Of a stretch of 64,000 nt of DNA, positions 21,849 to 32,201 are shown piece by piece. Position 1 is the stretch's first letter; each line of letters opens with the position of its first letter. The notes under the pieces were generated by a model. The model did not search any database. It saw only the letters and a list, made by a program, of their open reading frames with translations, and was not told the DNA's origin. The translations under genes were made by a program, and so were the position numbers. The stretch is from positions 434,001-498,000 of the forward strand of contig CAJZBQ010000017.1 of the NCBI GenBank assembly GCA_914767885.1, read 5' to 3'. Source of the stretch: Blepharisma stoltei. Lineage: Eukaryota > Ciliophora > Heterotrichea > Heterotrichida > Blepharismidae.

Positions 21849-23118
21849 ATGTCTGAGAACACTATCCAGCTTTCTCATACATTTAAGCAGCCATGGTGCA
21901 TGGTCGCTAGAGCTTATCTCGCCAAATACCCTCACAGAAAACTCTCCCATGTTGAATCTGTGGATACTTTAGAAAGATATGTCGACGAAGAAGGCAGGCT
22001 CATAACAACCAGGATTCTTGCAAGCTCTTTTATGAAATTTTCATCCGTCTTTGGCTTTGAAAGGTCAATCATCGACCCTCACAAACAATCGATAACTTTA
22101 CTGACAAATAATCTTATAAATAAAAATGCATTCAGTTCTGCTAATTTTCTCTCCTCATGGAATTTTATTATAAAGGTAGGGCTTTTTCTAGAGACTTCTG
22201 TACAGCAACAGCGTCTTAACTTTGGTAATTAGCCAGAGAACTTCTCAGAGTGGATCAACAGATTTAATGTTTTCCTCTCAACAAACCTAAGAAGGAGAAC
22301 CTCATGCCGAACGCTGTAGGAGTTGAGTATAGTAAAGTAAGGGCAACATCTTTGTGGGTCTTTCTGTCCAGGAGGATGCGGAACTTGTTTTAATTGCTGA
22401 GTCAGCCTGAAACATGGCACGATATCGGAGTACCCTTGGCATCGCCATTTGGAGCTAAAGGGTGGTTTCAACCTATTCATCCTACTAAAAGAAGTGGAAC
22501 GTTAAACACTAATTAATCTAAGTAACTAAAACAAATAATCTCACTCACAGACAATTTTCAACGTCACGAGAAGTCTGCACTTACTCAGTAGGGGAAAACA
22601 ATACAACAAATTACGTTTTGCAGTCCACAGTCATACCTGCAATCGGTCTAGGCTTTCTAGTAGGAAAACTTATGAATGTAGTGAGAGGAAACTTTACCAA
22701 AGGGACTAAAGTTTTAGAAGATATCATGCATACAAAGTTTAATACGCCTATTTTTGATTCAGCACAGTCTTTTACTGAGAAATGGAACCAAGTAAGCATG
22801 AAGAAGAAGTTTAAACTGCTGAAGAAGTCAGTGGCAGAAATCGAGTATTTCAAGAATATCGATGGAAGTACCTTTAATGAGATTGTCAAGGTCTTGTCGA
22901 GCCATAGAGATGACATTGACGTCGCTTATAAGTACATTAAGGCTTTTTCAGAAAACCAGTGCATTGATAAAGTCATAGATTTTATGACGCTCAAAGATAA
23001 AAAAGTGCTGGAAGATTTGATTAACGCCATTAAGAGGGCTTATGAAAAAACTATGGGATCTGAGCTCTTTGACCAACTTTTGGTTAAGTTTCGATTAGCA
23101 GAACTTAATAAACTTTAA
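21849..23118 (+). CDS. PRELI/MSF1-domain protein, copy 2
   Basis: Tandem paralog of the preceding gene, colinear along its length: QPWCMVARAYLAKYPHRKL, TLERYVDEEGRLITTRIL, and the same C-terminal extension (KKFKLLKKSVAEIEYFKNID). Interrupted by a 427-bp GC-rich insert after ..ITLLTNNL; removing it at the 11-bp repeat ACAAATAATCT (22104-22114 / 22531-22541) restores the frame (..TNNL-THRQFSTSREVCTY), matching copy 1. About 280 residues after excision. Copy 1 has no insert at this position, so the insert arrived after the duplication or was lost from copy 1. Start ATG 21849, stop TAA 23116-23118. Confidence 0.87.
22115..22530. other. GC-rich 427-bp IES in PRELI copy 2
   Basis: Flanked by ACAAATAATCT at both ends (TA-containing, 11 bp). 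The interior is AT-rich for about 90 bp and then GC-richer. No CTCCCCC ends. Copy 1 of the gene acts as a natural unoccupied site. Confidence 0.9.
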
Positions 23119-23305
23119 TTATGGCACATCGTGCAAAGTATTAATTTCTGTAAGAGGATTTTGCATAAGTTTATTTTAATGAAATTTGGATAAATATTAA
23201 TAAATTATAGTTATTTTGCTATTTGAAAAATATTTTAAATTGAAAATGAGGCAATTACCTTAGCATTTCCTATCATAATCAGTAATTAATAATAGAAGCT
23301 AGCTC

Positions 23306-24976
23306 TTAATCTAGATTTTCAAGTTCCTCCCACCTTCTTTTATTGTCTTCAATAGTATCTATATGAATTTGCGCTTCAGGTATATAAGTTGCTACAACTT
23401 TCCAGAGTGGATAAATCAGTTTTTCTATAAAGCCCAGCTGATTTTTTTTAATTCCAGCAACATCATTTCCAACCCTCAAATACTCAGACACCGGAAGACC
23501 TTTCTGTTCTTCAGTAAGCACTTGTTTATTAAATTCCTGAATAATCCTCAGAGAATAAACAGTCGCAATATCAAATCTTAATGTAGGATTCCCTACATCT
23601 GCAGAATGTAATAGCCCATCCATTACAGCTTGCCTATGATCTGCGTTTTCCCTATCAAAATTCTTCATAACTCCTTCGAAGTTGGCGATTACTTGAAAAT
23701 GTTTAGCCATATCTGTCGCCAAAATCGTCGGGATTATCTGTCTTCTCATATAATTCCTATCTTGAAGTGGGAGGCTTTCCAGAATATCGCAACCAGAAAG
23801 CTCGAGAAAATGAATTAGCGTTGATGCGTGGTAATTTTCCAGCACAGAAATATCGTTATAGCGAACAGCAAGCTGGTGTCTTGTATTTATCATATAAGCA
23901 TTTGTTACTCCAGGGTGATTTAAGTCATGCCCTAACGCTGAAACTAGAAGAGCAAGCCTATCTTTATGTTCTAAAAACGCTTGTAGTTTGTTAGCTCTTT
24001 CACTTATGCTGAATAGCATTTGGGTGACTGCAAAAGCATGTGTGAAATTATGGAATGGATTATCGTTGTAGTTTTCTGACAAAGCAAAAATAAATCTTTG
24101 GAGCTTTGAAATGTCAATATTGAACAGTGGGATAAAATCTGAATATATATATTACTTACTCCCCCCCCCTCCGTGAGTGAACAAAACCATTAGAAAAATC
24201 GCTATTTTTTGCCCAAAAACCCACCCTCCGTGAGTGAACAAAAATTTTTTTTAATACAAAAATCTTTTATGGAAAAAATTTTTGATATATAAATGATAAT
24301 TAGTATAATGAAATCCAGAGCTAATTCTGTGTAATTTTAAACAAATTGCTTTTTAAAACATAAATTTTATAAATTAAATTAATATTTGCTTTTCAATTTT
24401 TTGCGAATTAGGATTTTTTAAAATTTCGAAAAAAAAATATTTTTTATAAAATTATATATATAATTGTTTTAAAAAAAAAAAATTAACCCCCTCCGTGAGT
24501 GAACAAAATTTTTTTTTGTTCACTCACGGAGGGGGGGGAGTTAATAAATATATAAATAAATCCATTGAAGATATATTTTAATAAAATTAGTATATAAAGT
24601 ATATATGCAAAAGACAGTTTCTTAACTCGTCTTTTGACTTGTCAAAAGGTAAAAAGTCTTTGTTTCTCAAAGTTTCTAATTTATGCTGGTCTGGAATGAA
24701 TGGATTTGCATCAGAATATGGGAAATTTTCTATCATAGAGAAATATAAGGGATTTATGATATCATTGTGGATTGTTGCAAGCCATTCTTCACGCTTGGCT
24801 GATTCGACTGTGTGAAGATTGCTTAAAGTTTGCAAAAGGAATTGGAGTTCTGCAGGTGATGGAGAGTTTTGGACTTGAGAAGCAAGCTCACCTATTTTGT
24901 TTATAATTCTGACGTCTTGCTCAGACAAAGAAGTCACTTCTTGAGCGTCCTTTGCACCAGAAAATTTACACCCCAT
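23306..24976 (-). CDS. 3',5'-cyclic nucleotide phosphodiesterase (class I PDE)
   Basis: Hydrolyses cAMP and/or cGMP. About 405 residues after removing a composite 456-bp insert. The N-terminus MGCKFSGAKD carries a Gly2-Cys3 myristoylation/palmitoylation pattern, suggesting membrane anchoring. The catalytic domain has the metal-binding motifs HNFTHA, GHDLNHPG and HSADVGNP and the later conserved Asn/Gln region (GNDVAGIKKNQLGFIEKLIYP). The two halves, ..DELRNCLLHIY and SDFIPLFNIDISKLQRF, join in frame only when the insert (about 24144-24599) is removed; this places the FALSENYNDNPFHN helix correctly. No GAF or TM segments. Start ATG 24974-24976; stop TAG. Nucleotide preference cannot be told by eye. 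Confidence 0.92.
24144..24599. other. Composite IES in the PDE gene: MITE nested inside a short AT-rich IES
   Basis: The PDE frame requires removal from the TATATAT run at 24144-24150 to the one at 24600-24606. Inside, the F1 element (24159-24540) is bounded by its own TTA triplets (24156-24158 and 24541-24543). Subtracting it leaves a segment of about 71 bp, the size of the other short IESs here. The simplest reading is an F1 insertion into an existing short IES. Confidence 0.8.
24159..24540. mobile_element. F1 MITE, full-length reference copy (382 bp)
   Basis: Clean example of the family: left CTCCCCCCCCCTCCGTGAG then, about 60 bp on, a second direct copy (CCACCCTCCGTGAGTGAAC). A conserved core (gatatataaatgataattagtataatgaaatc) follows. 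The right end is an adjacent inverted pair of the motif (CCTCCGTGAGTGAAC facing GTTCACTCACGGAGG) ending GGGGGGGGAG. TTA on both sides. No coding capacity. Confidence 0.95.
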
Positions 24977-26957
24977 TTATTATTACAGTTTTTGTCTTTT
25001 TATTTTTGCTTTAAAGAAATGGGTTTCAAAAAAATAAAATAAAGCTGATATTTTCAATTTATATTTAATTCATAATTGCAATATTTAAAGCATACTAATA
25101 AGCTTAATATACGAAAAGTATTGGAATAAGTAACGATTAAAGCTGGAAATTGGGAATATTTTTAATGTGACTCAAAAGAAAAGGCCTTCTATCGATTTTG
25201 GATAAGTTCCTTTAACTCCTCCCATGTCTGACTCAGCAAAAATTCTTTTTCACTTGTGAAGGGTCATTAATATTTTGAAAATTTTATATACATATTTTTA
25301 TAGTCAGGAAACACAAAAATGCTCATAAAAAGAAGTTTCCCGATAGTGAAAATAATTATATAAAATTTTGATTAAAACTAGTTTTTCAAATTGAGAAATT
25401 TCTCTAGTTTTTTTTATTTTTTATTGGATTATAGCCAATTCCCTGTTATGGGTCACCCTGGCCACCTCAACCTGTAGGATGGCTTAGGAAAAATTAGTTG
25501 CCAAGTCAACCCAGAGCTTAAATTGAAAATAAGGTGAACTTGTCAACTTGTGGGGTTAATTTTGCAAATAATACTGCCTGAATCAACGTCACAGGCTTAG
25601 GCGGCAATTTGTGCCCAGGGCGACCCAAGCAGGCCTTTGACTATTTAGATATTTAATTTAATAATTGCTACATATTCATTTTCTGCTAATAAAGGGGGAT
25701 CATCTCCTAAAATAATTATTTTCCAATGGATTTACTCATTCAAAGAAAGGAGTGAGTAGATTTTATCAGCCATTTATATGAAGCTAATTCATGGGATTTT
25801 TTTAAAAATTCTTTAGAATTAGTTATTTCTTCTGAAAATCTGATTATAAAAATTATTTAAGAATTTCGATAGAATGAATTGTAAAAATGTGCTTCGGATA
25901 TGATGGTAAATTAAATTTCAAAAATATTACAGTATATGAATACTTATATACTTGAGCCCCATCTGCTGCGCTTTTAAATCAAGCTTAAGCTCAACTCATG
26001 TGATGGCATTTTAATTTTTATGGCAGCTCATATTAAGCAAAGGCATAAAATGGCATCAAGAAGAGAACTCTGTCAGTCAATTTTGAAAAATTCAAAATTG
26101 AAAGGCCTAATCCAAGATATTTTTCTATAGTCTGATTATAAACTTTAAAAATTACTGCTATGAAAAAGTAGCGCAGTTTAAGAACAACTGATCTGGAAAA
26201 TTGCAATTTTCTAAAAAGATATTAAAGGATTAAAAGCAATTAAACACTGAAAATAATATCACCAGCATATTATAATACAATGATAATTTCGTTTGCATGA
26301 TTTTCGTAAAGTTTAAAACAAAGTTTTTCAGGGCCGGTAGTTCAGGCGTGACAAGAATTACTAATTTGGATCTTCATCTAATATTATTATTTTAAGAATT
26401 GATGAACTTTTGATAGTGCCTTTTATCAGGACATTGCAAAGGAAATTTTTACATTGAAACTGCAAAAAAATTCACAATTCGACTCTGCTATCAATAATAT
26501 CATAGATAGAATTCAGAATATCAGAGGATTATTATTGAAAAGCTGTGATAAGCATCACTTATTATTTTACGGAAAATCTGAAAAGCTAATTTAATTTAAA
26601 TTTAATCAAATTAGATTAACAATCAAAAAAGATATATTTTATCAGAAAAATTTATCTAAATGTTTAGACACTCTCTTCCCAAATCTTATACAAAATTTAC
26701 TCATCTATTATCTATTCTTTGGCATATTGTTTTATATCAATATAAATGGATAAAAATACTCAAATATTGATTATATGTAAAGCAAATATTCATTAATATA
26801 TAAAAGAATATGAATAAAAATCGTTTGCTAAAAAATTCAACTAGCTATAGTTCTAAAAAGCAAAATGTCAGCCAGAATTAAAAATTTGAAAATCTGGCTA
26901 AATTTTAGGGATTTAATTAAGATTTTTAATAAAAAGAATTAAAAAATACCAATTAGA
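24977..26957. other. Gene-poor AT-rich region
   Basis: No supportable gene over 2 kb. It contains one GC-rich inverted-repeat segment at 25448-25628. The rest is AT-rich with stops in every frame. Confidence 0.5.
25448..25628. repeat. GC-rich inverted-repeat element
   Basis: ATGGGTCACCCTGGCCAC (25448-25465) pairs with the reverse complement of 25611-25628 (TTGGGTCGCCCTGGGCAC), 15 of 18 positions. The enclosed sequence is markedly GC-richer than its flanks, like the GC-rich IES class. No frame test is possible here. Confidence 0.55.
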
Positions 26958-29557
26958 ATGCAGTCACTGAAAAGAACACACACAATTACTCAAGGTTGTG
27001 TTTACAGCAAAATTGCTTCGTCATATGCTTTAATGCTTGCCTTTAACGATCCATTCGGAGATTCTTTAGGCATTCCTACAAGAGTAGCTACAATTTTTCC
27101 AGAACTTGACATATCAAAACTGAAAATTCGATTTAAAATAAACTCAATCTTGACAGGCATATTAAGTGTCATCATTCTTGTTCTCTCTATTGTTGAAAAT
27201 GAATCCTATTATTATAATGATTTTAAGTCAACTACGAATATAAATCTTCTCACTCCCCCCTTTAAATTGGAACAAAAAATGTTGTTCCAATTTAAAGAGT
27301 TAAGAAAATTTTTTATAAAAACAAAAATTATATAAAAATTAAAAACAAAATTATATAAAAATTAAAAACAAAAATTTATTTCAAAAATTTATCGAATTAG
27401 ATTAATAAATTTGCTTAATAAAATGCTATTTACTCTTTATCCTTTAAAATAAAGCAAGATATAATTAAATGTTCATTATTAATTAATACGCCACTATTTA
27501 TATAAAAATAGTTATTTTTATTGATAAAAAAATTAAAAAAAAATTGTTAAAAAATTTATCGATCAAAGTGCTAATTTAGCTTAAATAAGATATTATTTAT
27601 ACTCTATTCTTTAAAATAAAGCAAGAAATAGCAAATTTTCAATTTTTGTAAAGAATTCGCATTGAATTTATATCAAAATTATTTAAATAAAAAATATTAT
27701 TTTTATCTAAAAATGTTTTTGAAAATTTTTAAAAAAAAATTAAATTGTTTTAAAAATTTAGCAATTAAGGATAATATATTATTTTAAATAAGAGGCTCTT
27801 TATACTCTCTTCTTTTAAAAAAGAGCAAAATATAACTAAAATTTTTAATTTTAGTTGAGAAGAAACTTTTAACTTATATCAAAACTATTTACATAAAAAT
27901 TATGATTTTTATCATAAAATTTTTTATTATAAAATTGAATTTTGTTTCAATTTAAAAAGAGTTAATTTTACCAAAAAATTGGAAAATTTACCTATATTTT
28001 GTTTCAATTTAAAGGGGGGAGTCAGGGCAATCATCATAGCGCTAAATGCCTGACTTATAAGCTTTGTTATCCAATATTACTCGATAAAACTGCATCTTTC
28101 AAAGGCTTACCGAGAATGTCATATTAATAGCCAGTTATGAGATATCCCAATAAGAAACTGAATGATATTTGAAATATTCATTTGTTTTCCTGCCACACCT
28201 CCCTATTTGGATTGAAGTTTTGAAGTCCACGAATTGAATACCTATGCATTGCTTTCTATAGATGATATTATCCTTGGCATTTCATTTATCAAGCTTTATT
28301 TTGTGTTCAAAATGATTTATGAGACCTCTTATTACAGCTCGCAAAAAGCTGAAATTATATGGTAACAATTATATAGCAACTTGGAGAACGTGAGAGATTT
28401 TATGATTTTTTCGTTAAAAACTCAGTTAAAGACAAAGCCTTATCATTCGATTTGTTTTCTTTTTACTATTATTATGATATCAGCGGGATTTTTGTTGAGA
28501 ATTTTTGAGAGGACGTTGGAAGACAGCGATTTTGGGTTTATATGGAATGGATTTTCTTTGGTAGGATTTACAGAGTTAACAGTAGGCTATGGTGATGTAG
28601 TTCCAGGTACCCATATTGGAAGATTTATTATAGTTTTGATAAATTTTCTTGGTGTATTCATAGTTTCGTCTACTGTGCTATCTGTAGAACACGAGCTCAT
28701 CTTCAGCAGAAAAGAAATGGATTTTTATGAAAAAAAAATTTACAATCATTGTGTGAAGAAAAAATTGACACCTTACGCTTTGGGATTAATTATATCATTT
28801 TCGATCAATTTCTAATTTCACAAACAAATTATTGAAGGATCACTTTTATTATGGAACGAATATAAAATGATGGGCATTAAAGAAAAAAAGAAGAGCTAAA
28901 GAGCCTAGATGACACGAATTTTTAGTTTTTCATATACAGCTTAAAAGATTTTCATTGGTGAGGAAGTGTGCACAAGGAGAGAGAAACCATTCGCTTATCT
29001 CCTCATTTTAATAGTGAACAAAATCTATATTTATTTCCCAAAAAAAAAATTAGTAAAAAGCACTCGAATAAATTATCACCAATAAAAAAAATTCATTATA
29101 AATAAGATGAGCTAGAGAAAATATTGTAAATTTCGATAAAAAATATGCTACGAATCTACCAAAATTTTTAAAATATCTGCAGCCGTTAAAAAGAAACTTG
29201 AAGCCAATGAAAAAGATTATGAAGCAGGAAATTCAATTAACCGAAAAAATTCTAAAAATGAAATGAAATATTTACAATTTTCAGAAGCATACTATGGGAA
29301 ATGCTTTAGAAGTTAAAGTGAGGCGATCATCATTTGATTTATCACCAAGCTCTTCTAGAAATGAAATTGATAAAGAGAGTTTAAGGCATAACCAAACTTT
29401 GAAAGTTGAAAGCAGAAATGAATCAACAAAAAAGAGATTCACTATGATGGCAGGCTCTATAATACATCCTATTATAGCGACAAAATCCAATAGAAAACCA
29501 TTGGATTTGAATGGGGACATATCTAAAAATGAATACTATGATACCAAAGGCACATAA
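26958..29557 (+). CDS. Small-conductance Ca2+-activated (SK-type) potassium channel
   Basis: Six-transmembrane K+ channel gated through calmodulin. Segments: S1 (ILTGILSVIILVLSIVENE), S2, S3 (WMIFEIFICFPATPP, with a TGA Trp), S4-like (DDIILGISFIKLYFVFKMI), S5 with the SK-type GFLLRIFERT, pore helix and selectivity filter (LTVGYGDVVPGTHIGR), S6, then a calmodulin-binding-like region (LLLWNEYKMMGIKEKK ... RWHEFLVFHIQLKRFS). C-terminal tail Ser/Lys-rich, ending TAA at 29555-29557. Parts to remove: F3 insert 27253-28021, 15-nt intron 28362-28376, a 39-bp insert (AATTAT repeats at 28788 and 28827) and a short F1-like insert 28998-29112. A +1 shift remains at a seven-A run (28883-28889), most simply a one-base sequence error. 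Start ATG 26958. Confidence 0.88.
27253..28021. mobile_element. F3 element (769 bp) in the SK channel gene
   Basis: Ends CTCCCCCCTTTAAATTGG and its inverse (CAATTTAAAGGGGGGAG), with TCA on both sides (27250-27252, 28022-28024). The left end has an adjacent inverted copy (TTGGAAC..GTTCCAATTTAAAGAG). The interior contains three diverged tandem units of about 170-200 bp, marked by a 'tactct-ttaaaataaagcaa' block near 27430, 27600 and 27805. Excision joins ..NINLL to RAIIIALNAW in frame. No TA at the junction. Confidence 0.9.
28362..28376 (+). other. 15-nt intron (SK channel)
   Basis: GTAACAATTATATAG, A at position 10. Splicing gives ..AEIICNLENVRDFM; without it TAA follows directly. Confidence 0.9.
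28794..28832. other. 39-bp mini-IES in the SK channel C-terminal region
   Basis: AATTAT (TA-containing) at 28788-28793 and 28827-28832. Removing 39 bp deletes an in-frame TAA and gives LTPYALGLIIEGSLLLWNEYK, the same length as the corresponding SK-channel segment between S6 and the calmodulin-binding helix. There are no GT/AG intron ends. Confidence 0.7.
28998..29112. mobile_element. Short decayed F1-like IES in the SK channel tail
   Basis: The left end TA-T-CTCCTCATTTTAATAGTGAACAAAAT keeps the F1 GTGAACAAAA motif. The right end reads ..GATGAG-C-TA. TA at 28996-28997 and 29113-29114. Removing 117 bp joins ..RNHSL to RENIVNFDKKYAT in frame, and the frame then runs to the gene's TAA. Confidence 0.65.
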
Positions 29558-29797
29558 ATTTTGTTCTTATATTAATAAAGTTATTCAAAATTGCTTATAT
29601 GCCAAATAGCTTCAAAACAAATAAGTTGGACATTAAAATTTTAAACTGTACAGGTAAAAAATCTAATTCTCAGACATTTGAGAAAAAATTATTATTAAAA
29701 ATTTTTGAATAATATATTAAACTTTCCCAAATATTTATTATATTATTAAAAGAGATTAAAATTTAATAGAATAAAATTATTTATTATAATTATTTGT

Positions 29798-30823
29798 CTA
29801 AAATTGAAGTTTCGGCTTTGAATAATACTCCTTCCCACCTTCTCCATAATCTCCTGATGCATTTCTATTATGCCTTGACTCATATTCATAATCAGAATAC
29901 TTTGGCTTATCTTCGTACTCTCCTTCATTACTTCCATAGTTTTCTCTTCCTCCTTCATAGTTGCCTACATCCCCTTCTCTATTTTCTTCATCTTTCCCTT
30001 TTCTTTGCAAATTTGCAATATTTCCTTTTAACTCTTTTATTTTCAAAATTTTTAATTGGCACTCCTGGTCTTTTTCTCTCAATTTTTTTTTTAATCCCAA
30101 ATCTTCATCTTGAAGTGCTTTCAGGCTATTTTCAGCTTCTATTATATATCGTTTTCCTTTAGCTTCTTCAGTCGCTATGGCTTTATTAAGGACGTCTTGT
30201 TTTCTTTTTAGTTCAGTTAACTCATCTTCTTCTTGAGTTTTCGATTTAACTTTTGGTGTTTTCCCTGAGGCTTCTCTTATTCTTGACTCAAGGGCAATCA
30301 TTCTTTTGTGGTCTTCAAGCCACCTTGCCTCTTCTGATTTCATAGTTTCATTGACCTCTCGGTATTCATCTTTAGCTTCTTTTATTTCTTCTCGAAGTCT
30401 GCTGATCTTATCAGCAACAGTTTGTCCAGTGCTTATAGTTTCAATATGGTTTTCTTGGTCTTTTTGAAGTTTTAAAAGAGTTTGCTGCTCAGCTTCTGCT
30501 TGCTTTAGTTGGTTTTTGAGATATTTTAACTCATTTTCAATCTCTGCTGTGCTGGAATCAGAATTTGCAGTAATTTGGACTTTTAAGGATGAACGCTCAT
30601 TTTTAAGTTTTTTAATTTTTGAGTGCAAAATTTGGAGTTCTCGGTCTTCAGAGTCTGAACTGAAGTTAGGACGTTGCGCTTGGATGCTTGCTTGCTTTTG
30701 ATTATTCATAGCAGTTTGCAAAGCACCTCTTAGCTGTGAAAGCTCAGATTTAAGGTTTTCGTTTTGCTGCTTCAGCTTCTGAACTGCTATTTTTGGGTCT
30801 AAGTGTGTAGCGGTTTCTGCCAT
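29798..30823 (-). CDS. Coiled-coil protein with an acidic Tyr/Gly-rich tail
   Basis: 341 residues, one frame from ATG (30821-30823) to TAA, with no TGA codons or inserts. Residues 10-260 are almost continuous heptad-type coiled coil (KLKQQNENLKSELSQLRGAL; LKYLKNQLKQAEAEQQTLL), rich in Gln, Lys and Glu. The last 70 residues are Gly/Tyr/Glu-rich and probably disordered (GNYEGGRENYGSNEGEYED). No enzyme motif. The likely role is cytoskeletal or ciliary scaffolding, inferred only from its coiled-coil nature. Convergent with the SK channel gene. Confidence 0.82.
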   Translation of the reverse strand: MAETATHLDPKIAVQKLKQQNENLKSELSQLRGALQTAMNNQKQASIQAQRPNFSSDSEDRELQILHSKIKKLKNERSSLKVQITANSDSSTAEIENELKYLKNQLKQAEAEQQTLLKLQKDQENHIETISTGQTVADKISRLREEIKEAKDEYREVNETMKSEEARWLEDHKRMIALESRIREASGKTPKVKSKTQEEDELTELKRKQDVLNKAIATEEAKGKRYIIEAENSLKALQDEDLGLKKKLREKDQECQLKILKIKELKGNIANLQRKGKDEENREGDVGNYEGGRENYGSNEGEYEDKPKYSDYEYESRHNRNASGDYGEGGKEYYSKPKLQF

Positions 30824-32201
30824 TTTATCTATGCAATCGAATTATTTATCATTAAAATGCAGTAAATATTACAGAAGAGAAACCGTTTTCAGGCCATTTT
30901 AGTCAATATTTACTTCAAGCTTCTAAATAAAGCATAACAATAAATAGACTTATATTAAATAGAAATTGGTTAAAATTTCTAATATAATCTCTCAAGGATG
31001 TTTATTTTGAGTTATTGGTAAGAGGTAAATAAAGAAAATTTAATTAAATATTTATTTAAAGTCTGGCTATTTAAGTATAAATTTATTGAAAAAATCTATC
31101 ATAATTTCATTCATTTAGTTTCTTATTTTTATTTTATACCTCCCCGAATAATTGAAAAATACTCTTCGTGCGTCAAATCTCTTTTTGCAAAAATAAGCTA
31201 AAATAAAGAATCTTTTAAAAGAATGAGAGCCTCAATTTGTTCAAAGAATATTCAAAAATAAATTTTTCTTAATGCTTTTTTAACCTTTTTAAATAATTTA
31301 TTTCTTATGGTATAATGGTGCACATCAGTGATTATTCTTATTAAATTTTAAAGCCAATAAATTCGTTAAGGCAGTTTCATCGCTTTACTTACTCCCCCCC
31401 CATCCTTGATCGAACGGCTCGCCATCGTTCGATCAAGGATGGGGGGTTAAAAAAAATTTTTTTGGGAAAAAATTTTATATATAAAATAAAATATATATAT
31501 ATATGTTTTTTTTATTTACTTTTAAATAAGAGGGTTAAGAGTATTTAATAATTATTTTTACAGCAAAAATTTGAATTAATTTCATAAGAATACCAATTTT
31601 TAATATTTTGATTTATTAGTCACTCGTTTAAACTTTATAAATTTTAATTTGTTCCTTATTGAATTAAAATTTTGTTTTTTAAATTTTAAAGAATCTCTAT
31701 ATTTTAGATTATTGAGTTTTTTAGCCTAGGTTGATGACTAAATCACTTTGAACAGTTGATTCCGTAGCTTTTTGTCGCCTCAAAGTCTCTGAAAACAACT
31801 TCATTATGTACATCTTCTCAAGCTTCTGATAACTAATATATTTTTATATATATAAAAATTTGCATGATATGAAAATCGTTCGATCAAGGATGGGGGTTAA
31901 TTTTTCCCAATTTTTAGGAATTTTTTACAATCAATCGTTCGATCAAGGATGGGGGGGGAGTTAGACATTTGATCCCATCAGAAAAAAGTCTTTCTAAACT
32001 ACCTTTTGCATCATAAATCTTGTATCCTTATCATAAACTGACGATTATTTAATTTATCTCTCCAACTCAGGCTTTACTTATTTTCCATCCAATCGCCTTA
32101 AATCCACCTTCCTTCATTCTTTTCTTCCAAAATTCTTGTTAATAAACCTTGCTTTTGTTTATCTTAAAATTTCATTTCCATAAAGTGCATAAAGGGTTTA
32201 A
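30824..32201. other. Intergenic region with F2 element and a possible coding fragment
   Basis: Contains the F2 element 31392-31960. If F2 is removed at TTA, a minus-strand reading frame (GYKIYDAKGSLERLFSDGIK, then CLSKAMKLP, TAA at 31366-31368) runs across the junction, hinting at the 3' end of a small gene; no start was found upstream. The rest shows nothing. Confidence 0.4.
31392..31960. mobile_element. F2 element (569 bp)
   Basis: Left CTCCCCCCCATCCTTGATCG, immediately followed by a long hairpin (GATCGAACGGCTCGCCATCG then CGATCAAGGATGG). Right end carries two direct copies of CGTTCGATCAAGGATGGGG about 60 bp apart, ending GGGGGGGGAG. TTA on both sides (31389-31391, 31961-31963). Same architecture as F1 but an unrelated motif. 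A second copy in opposite orientation is at 57903-58443. Confidence 0.92.

Noticed and set aside
28801-28820. A premature stop making the SK channel a pseudogene
   Set aside because: A 39-bp excision at a matched AATTAT pair removes the TAA and restores family-typical length; downstream codons remain conserved.
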